A stretch of DNA of 64,000 nucleotides from Gemmatimonadaceae bacterium (lineage in GTDB: Bacteria > Gemmatimonadota > Gemmatimonadetes > Gemmatimonadales > Gemmatimonadaceae). Below, one piece after another: positions 57,342 to 64,000 of this stretch. The position numbers and the translations under genes are program-made. Below the pieces are notes generated by a model. It was not told the origin of the DNA. It saw nothing but the letters and a program-made list of their open reading frames with translations, and did not search any database. The number at the start of each line of letters is the position of its first letter. Positions within the stretch are counted from its first letter, which is position 1. The DNA lies in the NCBI GenBank assembly GCA_030835125.1, contig JAUQWM010000042.1, forward strand, positions 1 through 64,000, read 5' to 3'.

Positions 57342-58729
57342 CAGGAAAACCACCCGCCTACGGTCTGCACCAGCAGCCATCCGTTCAGCGAAGCGATCAG
57401 GCCGGCGACCACGTACGCCAGGACCTTGATCCAGCCTGGATTGACGAACCTTCCCATCTTCTCGGGATCGGACGTGAACATGACCAGGGGGAAGACGGCG
57501 AACGACAGTTGCAGGCTGAGGATGACCTGGCTGAGGATGAGCAGCCGCGCGGTGCCGCTCTCCCCGTACAAGATCGCCGTGATCGCGGCGGGCACAATGG
57601 CAATCGCCCGGGTAATCAGCCGGCGCAGCCAGGGACGGATCCGGAGGTTGAGGAACCCCTCCATCACGATCTGCCCGGCCAGCGTGCCCGTCAGTGTCGA
57701 GTTCTGGCCGGACGCGAGCAGGGCCAGCGCGAAGATGACGCTCGCGCCTCCCACGCCGAGCAGCGGCGTCAGCAGCTGGTACGCGTCCTGGATCTCTGCC
57801 ACCTGCGTGTTGCCGGTGCGGTGGAAGGTCGCGGCGGCCACGATGAGGATGGCGGCATTGATGAACAGCGCGAACGAAAGGGCGATGGTCGAATCGATGA
57901 ACGCATACCGGACCGCTTCGCGCTTGCCGTCGTGCGTCTCCTCGTACTTCCGGGTCTGCACGATCGAGGAGTGCAGGTAGAGGTTGTGCGGCATGACCGT
58001 CGCACCCAGGATGCCGATCGCGATGTAGAGCATCGCCGGGTTGCGGACGATCTCGGCGGTCGGGATGAAGCCACGTGCCACGCCGCCCAGGTCCGGCTTC
58101 GACACGATGATCTCGAACAGGAAGCACAGGCCCACCACGGCGACCAGCGTGATCACCAGCGCCTCGAGCAGCCGGAAGCCCTTGTTCTGCAGGTAGAGCA
58201 CGATCAGCACGTCGAACGCGGTGATCGCCACGCCCCACGCCAGCGGGATGCCGAACAGCAGGTTGAGCGCGATCGCCGTACCGATGACCTCGGCCAGGTC
58301 GCAGGCCGCGATGGCGATTTCGCAGAGGACCCAGAGTGCCAACGACACCGGGCGCGAGTAGTGGTCGCGACAGGCCTGCGCGAGATCCCTTCCCGTGACG
58401 ATCCCCAGTTTCGAGGACAGTCCCTGCAGCAGGACTGCCATCAGGTTCGAGAGCAGGATCACGCTCAGCAGCGCGTACCCGAACTGCGAACCACCGGCGA
58501 GGTCGGTCGCCCAGTTGCCCGGGTCCATGTAGCCCACGGCCACGAGGTACCCGGGGCCCGCGAACGCCATGATTTTCCGAAGCCAATGCGTGTGCGCGAC
58601 CGGAATCGAGCGATAGACCTCGGCCAGGCTGGGCGTCACCCGGGTGCGGCGCCAGCCCCGATCTGGCGGCGCGGGCAGTGCCGCGTCAGGCGACGGAGTA
58701 TCGGGGGCAGGGGCTTCCGGGACGGTCAT
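57341..58729 (-). CDS. mntH: Nramp family manganese/divalent metal transporter
   Basis: The protein has 462 residues with eleven predicted helices. Nramp hallmarks are present: the unwound TM1 motif [20 protein letters not shown] (near residue 70) and the TM6 segment [22 protein letters not shown]. It imports Mn or related divalent metals with proton coupling. The N-terminal 35 residues are Pro-rich and probably cytosolic. It leads an operon with a Usp gene and the metal repressor, and a DtxR-type dyad lies 53 bp upstream of its ATG. Confidence 0.95.
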   Translation of the reverse strand: MTVPEAPAPDTPSPDAALPAPPDRGWRRTRVTPSLAEVYRSIPVAHTHWLRKIMAFAGPGYLVAVGYMDPGNWATDLAGGSQFGYALLSVILLSNLMAVLLQGLSSKLGIVTGRDLAQACRDHYSRPVSLALWVLCEIAIAACDLAEVIGTAIALNLLFGIPLAWGVAITAFDVLIVLYLQNKGFRLLEALVITLVAVVGLCFLFEIIVSKPDLGGVARGFIPTAEIVRNPAMLYIAIGILGATVMPHNLYLHSSIVQTRKYEETHDGKREAVRYAFIDSTIALSFALFINAAILIVAAATFHRTGNTQVAEIQDAYQLLTPLLGVGGASVIFALALLASGQNSTLTGTLAGQIVMEGFLNLRIRPWLRRLITRAIAIVPAAITAILYGESGTARLLILSQVILSLQLSFAVFPLVMFTSDPEKMGRFVNPGWIKVLAYVVAGLIASLNGWLLVQTVGGWFS

Positions 58730-58781
58730 CGGGTCTTCGTGCCGCGGTTGGGCCGGGTGTTCCAGCGGGCGAAACGAGAAT

Positions 58782-58795
58782 TTAGGCTCGCCTAA
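58782..58795. promoter_or_regulatory. DtxR/MntR-type operator upstream of mntH
   Basis: TTAGGC-TC-GCCTAA is a perfect 14-bp inverted repeat 53 bp before the mntH start. It resembles the TTAGG...CCTAA half-sites of DtxR/IdeR-type boxes and lies in an otherwise AT-richer promoter segment. The metal repressor is encoded at the end of the same operon. Confidence 0.8.
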
Positions 58796-58832
58796 CTTAC
58801 TGCCCGTGGTGCCCGCCGGCAAGGGAGCGGGA

Positions 58833-59531
58833 TCATGCCCCCTGCAGCGACCGGAGGCGGACGGCCAGCTGCCGGAGCATGCGCTCGGTCATTCCCCAGA
58901 CGATCCGCGCACCCACCGTGTAGCTGCTGACCCGCCACTCGTCGCCACGCACGTGTACGAGGTTCTCCTCGACGAGGTCGGGATCGGCAAAGGTGCTCCA
59001 GGGGACCCAGAACGCGTCGGCCAGTTCGGGGCTGATCGTCATCGGCAGGTCGGAAGGCGCGATGGCGACGAAGGGCGTCACGATGATCGGCGGGAGGACC
59101 GGGGTCCGCGGGCGAAGCTCGTCGAGGGAGCCGAGGACGATGCCAGAGGCGGCGAGGTCGATGCCCGTCTCCTCGAGCGTCTCGCGGACCGCGGTGTCCT
59201 GGAGGGTCGCATCAGACGAATCGCGGCGGCCGCCCGGGAGCGCGACCTGTCCGCTCCAGGGATCGCCATCACGCGTCGCCCGGAGGATCAGCAACACCTC
59301 GAGTTCGCGACTCGCGATGTGTGATTCGCCATCGTGACTCGTGATTCGTGACTCGTGACTCGGCAGTGCCTCTGGCCTCTGGCCTCCGGCCTGTGGCCTC
59401 GCCGTCAGGATGATCGCCACGGCCGCCCGCGCCGGATTGCCGTCGTCTGGCGCCGCAAGACCGGGATTGGTGCGCAGGTCCGCGGCGAGGGCCGGGAGCA
59501 GCGGATGCGCGTCGAGGAGCGGGTGCCTCAC
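58833..59531 (-). CDS. Nudix hydrolase (CoA pyrophosphatase-like) with a repeat-derived insert
   Basis: The 232-residue protein has a GTG start at 59531. The Nudix box is visible as [26 protein letters not shown], close to the GX5EX7REUXEEXGU pattern. The fold begins AAVAIIL and should continue with [13 protein letters not shown], but about 32 residues (44-75) are inserted between these strands. The DNA of this insert (59307-59405) is made of 7-bp units (GTGACTC and CTCTGGC types) and keeps the frame. CoA pyrophosphatase NudL-like activity is a family-based guess. Confidence 0.85.
   Translation of the reverse strand: MRHPLLDAHPLLPALAADLRTNPGLAAPDDGNPARAAVAIILTARPQAGGQRPEALPSHESRITSHDGESHIASRELEVLLILRATRDGDPWSGQVALPGGRRDSSDATLQDTAVRETLEETGIDLAASGIVLGSLDELRPRTPVLPPIIVTPFVAIAPSDLPMTISPELADAFWVPWSTFADPDLVEENLVHVRGDEWRVSSYTVGARIVWGMTERMLRQLAVRLRSLQGA
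59307..59405. repeat. Heptad array F inside the Nudix gene
   Basis: GCGACTC, GTGATTC, GTGACTC and CTCTGGC/CTCCGGC/CTGTGGC units follow one another for about 99 bp within the coding frame. The length is a multiple of three, so the frame is preserved. The GTGACTC units match array B1 at 36631. Confidence 0.85.
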
Positions 59532-59540
59532 CGCGCTGCC

Positions 59541-59903
59541 CTATCCTTCCACCTCACCGCCAGCCGCGACCCAGGCGCGGAATCCGCCCACCATCGAGGC
59601 CACGTCCTGGTAGCCCATCTGCCTGAGCATATCCGCCGCCAGGGCCGATCGGTTGCCACCGGCGCAGTAGAGGATGACTTTCTGTCCGCGGTTGGCGACC
59701 CGCTCGATGTTCTGCTCGAGGATGCCGCGCGGGATGAAGACCGAACCCGCCGCGGTCCCCAGGGCCGCTTCGTTAGGCTCGCGGATGTCGACCACCACGG
59801 TGCCCGGGTGATCGCGCTGGAGGCGCATGGTCTCGGCGGCCGTCACTTCCGCGATGCGTTCCTTGGCTTCGCGGACCAGGTCGGCGTAGGACTTGGTGGT
59901 CAT
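59541..59903 (-). CDS. Rhodanese-domain sulfurtransferase
   Basis: The product (120 residues) is a single-domain rhodanese. The HPGTVVVDIREPNEAALG segment leads in, and the active-site loop is YCAGGNRSALAADMLRQMGY, with the catalytic Cys and Arg. The end GGFRAWVAAGGEVEG is typical. It could transfer sulfane sulfur or act in redox stress. It lies 10 bp upstream of the Nudix gene on the same strand. Confidence 0.93.
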   Translation of the reverse strand: MTTKSYADLVREAKERIAEVTAAETMRLQRDHPGTVVVDIREPNEAALGTAAGSVFIPRGILEQNIERVANRGQKVILYCAGGNRSALAADMLRQMGYQDVASMVGGFRAWVAAGGEVEG

Positions 59904-59933
59904 GGGGGGGAATTTAGCGCAAAGCGCGCCAAC

Positions 59934-60009
59934 CTCTGCCCTCTGCCCTCTGACCTCTGACCTCCGACCTCCGACCTCCGACCTCCGACCTCTGACCTCC
60001 GACCTCGCT
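59934..60009. repeat. Heptad array G (CTCTGAC/CTCCGAC) upstream of the symporter
   Basis: About ten 7-bp units (CTCTGCC twice, CTCTGAC, CTCCGAC, CTCTGAC, CTCCGAC) fill the gap between the divergent rhodanese and symporter genes and end 20 bp before the ATG. They probably lie in the 5' leader or promoter region of the symporter gene. Confidence 0.85.
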
Positions 60010-60028
60010 CCACGGTACCTTGGCCCCC

Positions 60029-61294
60029 ATGTCACTGACCACACGGGTCCTGATCGCGCTCCTGGCCGGCCTTGGTGTCGGCCTGCTGGTGTCCGCGAGT
60101 GGGAATCCCACGCTGGCCAGCGTGGCGCGGTGGGTCGAGCCCGTCGGCACGCTCTTCATCAACGCGATCCGGATGACGGTGATCCCCCTCGTCGTCGGGA
60201 GCCTGGTCGCGGGGATCGCCGGGGCGCCGAACCCGGGCGCGCTCGGCAAGGTCGGCGTGCGGGCGTTCGCGATCTTCCTCGTCACGCTGTTCGCCGGCGC
60301 CATTTTCTCCGCGCTGGTGGCCCCGCCAATGCTCTCGAGCCTTGCCATCGACCCGGCGGCCCAGGAGGCGTTGCGCGCGAGCGCATCCAGCACGGCCGCG
60401 ACGACGGCCGAAAGCGTGCAGCGAATTCCCGGGTTCGCGCAGTGGCTGATCGATCTCGTGCCGGCGAACCCCGTGAAGGCGGCCGCGGACGGCGCGATGC
60501 TGCCGCTCATCGTGTTCGCCATCGCCTTCGGGCTGGCGGTCGCCCAGCTCACCGGCGAGTCGCGCGGCACCGTGGTCCGGGTCTTCGAGGCGATCCGCGA
60601 CGCGGCGATGACGCTGGTGCGCTGGATCCTGTGGACGGCGCCGGTCGGCGTCTTCGCCCTGGCGCTGGCGCTGGCGGCGCGGCTGGGCGCGTCGGCCATC
60701 GGGGCGGTCGCCGGGTACGTGGGGCTCGTGGCGATCATGACCGTGGTCTTCGGGGTGGTGGTGCTGTACCCGATGGCCTCGTGGCTGGGGCGCATCCCGA
60801 TGCGCGAGTTCGCGCAGGCGGCGCTGCCGGCGCAGGCCGTCGCGTTCAGTTCGCGTTCATCGCTCGCCGCGCTTCCGGCCATGATCGAGGCCGCACGCAC
60901 GAGGCTTCACCTGCCGGAGGAGATCCCGAGCTTCTTCCTGCCGCTGGCGGCGTCGGTGTACCGCATCGGCGCGGCCGTGGGCCAGACCGTCGGCGTGGTC
61001 TTCATCGCGCAATTGTACGGCGTGGCGCTCGGGCCCGCGGCACTGGCCAGCGTGGTGCTGACGGTCGTGGCGACGAGCTTCAGCGTCCCGGGCATCCCCG
61101 GCGGATCGATCGTGATCATGGCGCCCGTGCTGATGGATGCCGGGCTCCCGGTGGAGGGGATCGGTATTCTCTTGGGCGTCGACACCATCCCGGACATGTT
61201 CCGCACCACGATCAACGTGACCGGACACCTGGCCGCGGCGGTGGCGGTGAGTCGCGGACGGATCTCGGACAACCAACCGCGACCACACACCTGA
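60029..61294 (+). CDS. Dicarboxylate/amino-acid:cation symporter (DAACS, GltP-like)
   Basis: The 421-residue protein has the DAACS topology: eight membrane helices with two re-entrant hairpins. Features include VEPVGTLFINAIRMTVIPLVVGSLV and the first hairpin AFSSRSSLAALPAMIEAA (in place of the usual SSSSTLP). The segment VLTVVATSFSVPGIPGGSIVIMAPVLMDAGLPVEGIGILLGVDTIPDMFRTTINVTG contains the second hairpin and the conserved Asp and Asn. It imports dicarboxylates or acidic amino acids. The ATG at 60029 is used; no good ribosome site is visible because the array G lies close upstream. Confidence 0.93.
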   Translation: MSLTTRVLIALLAGLGVGLLVSASGNPTLASVARWVEPVGTLFINAIRMTVIPLVVGSLVAGIAGAPNPGALGKVGVRAFAIFLVTLFAGAIFSALVAPPMLSSLAIDPAAQEALRASASSTAATTAESVQRIPGFAQWLIDLVPANPVKAAADGAMLPLIVFAIAFGLAVAQLTGESRGTVVRVFEAIRDAAMTLVRWILWTAPVGVFALALALAARLGASAIGAVAGYVGLVAIMTVVFGVVVLYPMASWLGRIPMREFAQAALPAQAVAFSSRSSLAALPAMIEAARTRLHLPEEIPSFFLPLAASVYRIGAAVGQTVGVVFIAQLYGVALGPAALASVVLTVVATSFSVPGIPGGSIVIMAPVLMDAGLPVEGIGILLGVDTIPDMFRTTINVTGHLAAAVAVSRGRISDNQPRPHT

Positions 61295-61341
61295 ACTGAA
61301 CAGCAAGCGCCATCCCGGAACGCACCCTGAATCAGGAGCGT

Positions 61342-62505
61342 CTATTGATTGAAGCGGAAGCGGACGAGTCGTTCAACGTCATCCTCATCTCTCTGTACCG
61401 CAAGCACGTGTGTCCGACCGAACCCCTTCACGACGGTTCGCAGGGGGAATACAAGCTGCCGGACCAATCCCTTGTTGCTGATCTCATCGTATAAGGGATG
61501 TGCACCTGCCTCGGTGCTGCGTCGCACCCAGACAGAGCCGTTATGGTGAAAGGTCACTGCGTCCGCCAGAAAGGGTGGAAGGAATGGCGGCCAGGAGTCA
61601 GGTTCCTGGATGGGGCGTCGTTCCATCGCGGTCATCGAGCTGCCATCGCGCGCCAGCGTCGTTGTCAGTTGCGCTTGCTGTCGCTCGATGCGCCATTCTC
61701 GCTTGATGGCGTCGTCTACCCGTATTTTCGTGTAGGGTATCTCGCGGGTTGCATGGCGCGTTCCGTCAGCTCGAATGAAGGCAACGCGGTACGGGTCTGG
61801 GTAGACGATCGCAACAGTCCCGTCCAGCCCGACCGCCCATTGCGTTACCGCCGGGAAGGGCCGTTCTGATTCACCTGGACTTCCCACAACGAATCCTGCG
61901 ACGAGCCTTGCTCCGGGGCCTATCGGGCGAGGCACGAAGCCAACCGTATCTGACTGGCATCGGGAAGTCCAGCGTTCGATCGCTGCGGAGTCTGTAATGC
62001 GCAGTGCACCGCCTTCAGACACCGCTACCGGCGTTGCCTCGGAGTAGTACCGGCCCATGCGATCCGCTGCGCGGAACTGCTGGGTTCTAGCTGACCGGCT
62101 TCCTTGGCACTGACCCGCTATGGCAGTCATGACGCCGCGGGGGCGAGCGTCCGCGCCAATGAAGAGAAGTCGCTCGTTTCCGCGATCGACCAGTGCGGAA
62201 GAATCTCCCCCCAATGCCAGCAAGCGCCACGGCAACGCGTACTCACCTGGCCCACTGCCCTTGCGTCCGACAATCGAGGCACCTTTCCACTGTGCGTCTA
62301 TGATGTAGAGCAGCCCGTCAGCTATGTCGAGAACAAGTGCCCGGCCATCACTGAGCTCGTGCACGGCTCCTACGCGGGTGAACCCGAATGCAAGCACGGT
62401 CTCCGGACGCATGACGGTCCGAGGAACCACCTGGCCGGCGGCGCTCGCTGTGTTCCCGGCGACACCAGCAACGGACAGCAGCAGAGTAATGGCTGTTCTA
62501 GCCAC
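61342..62505 (-). CDS. Exported six-bladed beta-propeller protein
   Basis: The product (387 residues) starts at a GTG (62505) whose codon overlaps the stop of the DsbA-like gene; the alternative ATG at 62547 overlaps it by 50 bp. The chosen start gives a neat Sec signal (MARTAITLLLSVAGVAGNTASAAGQ). The propeller shows VGRKGSGPGEYALPWRLL, the same motif as the protein at 10008. A C-terminal segment SWPPFLPPFLADAVTFHHNGSVWVRR has a close match in the partial gene at the window end. Function unknown. Confidence 0.82.
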   Translation of the reverse strand: MARTAITLLLSVAGVAGNTASAAGQVVPRTVMRPETVLAFGFTRVGAVHELSDGRALVLDIADGLLYIIDAQWKGASIVGRKGSGPGEYALPWRLLALGGDSSALVDRGNERLLFIGADARPRGVMTAIAGQCQGSRSARTQQFRAADRMGRYYSEATPVAVSEGGALRITDSAAIERWTSRCQSDTVGFVPRPIGPGARLVAGFVVGSPGESERPFPAVTQWAVGLDGTVAIVYPDPYRVAFIRADGTRHATREIPYTKIRVDDAIKREWRIERQQAQLTTTLARDGSSMTAMERRPIQEPDSWPPFLPPFLADAVTFHHNGSVWVRRSTEAGAHPLYDEISNKGLVRQLVFPLRTVVKGFGRTHVLAVQRDEDDVERLVRFRFNQ

Positions 62506-63208
62506 CCCGGACCTCGTCCGCACTCCTTCTGCCCGGAAACGGGTCATGGTCGCTCAGAATCGCCTCGACGACGCGGATGACCTCATCAGCTGGCGGCGGG
62601 GTCGGGAAACGCCAACCGTTGATGAAGATGGTCGGGGTCGCATGAAGCTGCATCTTGCTAGCCAAAGCCAAGCCGGTCTCAATCCGCGGCATCAACGGCG
62701 GATTGGTGACGCACCTAACCAGCGCAGTAGTGTCGACACCAGCAGCGAGCGCGAACTGGCCCCAGGACTTCAGCCCAATGGAGTCCTGTTGGGAATACAC
62801 GGCATCTGCGAACTGCTCGAATCGACCTTGCAAAAAGGCACACTCCGCCGCTATTGCCGCGGACATGGCGAACTTGTGACCCTGCAAAGGGAAGTGAACA
62901 TGTACGATCGACACTTTGGGACCGAACTTGGACCGGATACGAGGAACGACCGATTCGTGATAGAACTTGCAGGCTGGGCACTCGAAATCCGCAAACTCGA
63001 TCAGATTCACCACAGCGTTAGAATCGCCTGTGTGGATTCCGTTCCGAATGATATCCCTCCAGTCCTCGTGATACATCGGACTGGAGGGACGCAACACCGG
63101 ACCCTGCGGGGGGAGCGGGAAGAACTCGCGACGCACCACCGCGGCCGCCACTACGACGGCGGCCGCCGTGAGTAGTGCGGAGACGAGCCTTTCCCAGGTG
63201 GTCGTCAT
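62498..63208 (-). CDS. DsbA-like thiol oxidoreductase with N-terminal membrane anchor
   Basis: The 236-residue product has an N-terminal membrane helix (LVSALLTAAAVVVAAAVV) and a thioredoxin-fold domain of the DsbA type. The active site is FADFECPACKFYHESVVPRI, with the CPAC motif. The cis-Pro loop is HATPTIFINGWRFPTPP. It should act on the outer face of the membrane, forming or isomerising disulfides. It lies 43 bp after the gene for a six-cysteine peptide, its most likely substrate, and overlaps a beta-propeller gene. Confidence 0.92.
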   Translation of the reverse strand: MTTTWERLVSALLTAAAVVVAAAVVRREFFPLPPQGPVLRPSSPMYHEDWRDIIRNGIHTGDSNAVVNLIEFADFECPACKFYHESVVPRIRSKFGPKVSIVHVHFPLQGHKFAMSAAIAAECAFLQGRFEQFADAVYSQQDSIGLKSWGQFALAAGVDTTALVRCVTNPPLMPRIETGLALASKMQLHATPTIFINGWRFPTPPPADEVIRVVEAILSDHDPFPGRRSADEVRGG

Positions 63209-63251
63209 CAGACAGAAACAGCAGTCCAGTTGGAGAAAGCGCCTTCTGGAT

Positions 63252-63488
63252 TCAAATGGGATAGTCGTAACAAGTCAGGTCGCCAGTTGTTTCGCACGTG
63301 GCGAAGGTCCACTCGGGACACACCACATCACAGATCAACCTGATGTCATTGATCGACTTGTTCTCGCAGTCTGCGGAGAAGGACTGATTGCATCCGACAA
63401 GCGCGCCTGCCGACGCTGCTTCCGGCAATGAGAGGGCGGCGAGCCCAAGGATCAACACCAGCGCCGGTCTGAGAATCGATGATCGCAT
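63252..63488 (-). CDS. Small exported six-cysteine peptide
   Basis: The 78-residue product has a signal peptide (SSILRPALVLILGLAALSLPEAASA) and then about 52 residues with six cysteines in the pattern C-x7-C-x11-C-x3-C-x7-C-x7-C. The mature part is acidic and rich in Thr and aromatics (VVCPEWTFATCETTGDLTCYDYPI). No family is recognised. Its position before a DsbA-like gene and between two beta-propeller genes suggests disulfide-dependent maturation. A family such as NVEALA peptides in Bacteroides has a similar neighbourhood but a different sequence. Confidence 0.8.
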   Translation of the reverse strand: MRSSILRPALVLILGLAALSLPEAASAGALVGCNQSFSADCENKSINDIRLICDVVCPEWTFATCETTGDLTCYDYPI

Positions 63489-63628
63489 CGAACGCCTCGG
63501 GAAAGTGGTGAGTCACGGGAGTATGTCCCGTGCCATTCTCCACTGGCGGCCACGTTCCGGCAATAGAGCCGGGACGGTCTCTTGGATCTAGATCCCACCT
63601 CCGCAACAGCGCCATCGTACACACGCAA

Positions 63629-64000
63629 TTACCGGAAAACCGGAAGCTGATGCCTGGCGAGCTGCTGAGATCCAATCGCGACATTGGTTACAACATAGAC
63701 GGACTTTTCACCGAAGCCCATTACGCAGGACCGCGGCGGAAGTTCGACCCTGGCCGCCAGTGTTGCATTCTGGTCCACGACGTCGTAGAGCGGTGGTGAG
63801 TCTGCCGGCACGGTTCTTCGAATCCAGAGCTTGCCATCAGGCGCAAACAACGCTGGCCGGCCGAGAAACGGCGGTAGAAACTCCGGCCATGTGGGCGGCT
63901 CGTCGATGGGTGAACGTACGGACCGACACATCTGTACTTGCCTCGCCTCGCGCCACACCCTCTTCTCAACTTCGGTAACGCGGATTGAATCGAAGGGGAG
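63629..64000 (-). CDS. Beta-propeller protein, C-terminal part (5' end outside window)
   Basis: The frame is open to the window edge, so the start lies beyond 64000. The visible 123 residues align with the end of the protein at 61342: IRVTEVEKRVWREARQ matches IRVDDAIKREWRIERQ, and PPTWPEFLPPFLGRPALFAPDGKLWIRR matches its SWPPFLPPFL region. It is therefore a second member of that family, in the same cluster. Its stop lies 140 bp upstream of the cysteine-rich peptide gene. Confidence 0.8.
   Translation of the reverse strand, partial: LPFDSIRVTEVEKRVWREARQVQMCRSVRSPIDEPPTWPEFLPPFLGRPALFAPDGKLWIRRTVPADSPPLYDVVDQNATLAARVELPPRSCVMGFGEKSVYVVTNVAIGSQQLARHQLPVFR

Overview
The window is about 64 kb of dense, GC-rich (roughly 70%) bacterial chromosome. 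The repertoire points to a Gemmatimonadota-like bacterium: a V/A-type ATPase operon, an ADOP-type FtsX permease, a Ser/Thr kinase fused to TolB-like and TPR regions, DUF5916 and six-bladed beta-propeller exported proteins, many lipoproteins, and frequent GTG/TTG starts with 4-bp ATGA/GTGA overlaps. This assignment is inference from gene content; no rRNA is present. I see no prophage, insertion sequence or CRISPR array.

Layout. 1-5528: V/A-ATPase genes E (cut by the window edge), C, F, A, B, D, all overlapping. 5619-9934: RND efflux adaptor and pump. 10008-17118: exported and regulatory proteins, including a beta-propeller lipoprotein, a TPR-CHAT lipoprotein with an unknown neighbour, a ChaN-like lipoprotein and DUF3052. 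17146-24435: ADOP permease, a small lipoprotein, a hybrid histidine kinase and a glycosidase-like lipoprotein. 24552-28648: NTF2-like protein, Ada-AlkA fusion, ankyrin-VOC fusion and DUF6252-like lipoprotein. 28719-33773: Ser/Thr kinase, AAC(3)-like acetyltransferase and Tat-exported amidase. 34427-37622: two lipoproteins, two tRNAs (Gln, Ala) and a KGG protein. 37848-42157: RNase Z facing a tight five-gene operon (oxidoreductase, PLP enzyme, thioesterase, DUF2203, unknown). 42296-45534: blaI, an M56-HEAT protein and a HEAT protein behind two operator dyads. 45725-54406: DUF5916 protein, MgtE, EamA transporter, acyl-CoA dehydrogenase, SURF1, DUF72. 54669-56196: SPFH, Arc-like and membrane protein genes. 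56203-58795: mntH-usp-mntR behind a DtxR-type dyad. 58833-61294: Nudix, rhodanese and a dicarboxylate/amino-acid symporter. 61342-64000: a lower-GC cluster encoding two beta-propellers, a DsbA-like protein and a small exported six-cysteine peptide.

Two sequence-level phenomena cut across the genes. First, arrays of 7-bp tandem repeats with different unit sequences sit in intergenic regions, at a stop codon, in a 5' leader and inside two reading frames, including an in-frame insert of about 32 residues in a Nudix protein. Second, the heptamer GTYAGGC looks over-represented in several reading frames and carries many of the rare TTA, TCA and AGG codons.

The best candidate for an undescribed system is the terminal cluster, where a secreted cysteine-rich peptide is followed closely by its own thiol oxidoreductase and by beta-propeller genes. 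The TPR-CHAT lipoprotein with its unknown neighbour, and the M56-HEAT variant of a BlaR/BlaI switch, are next.
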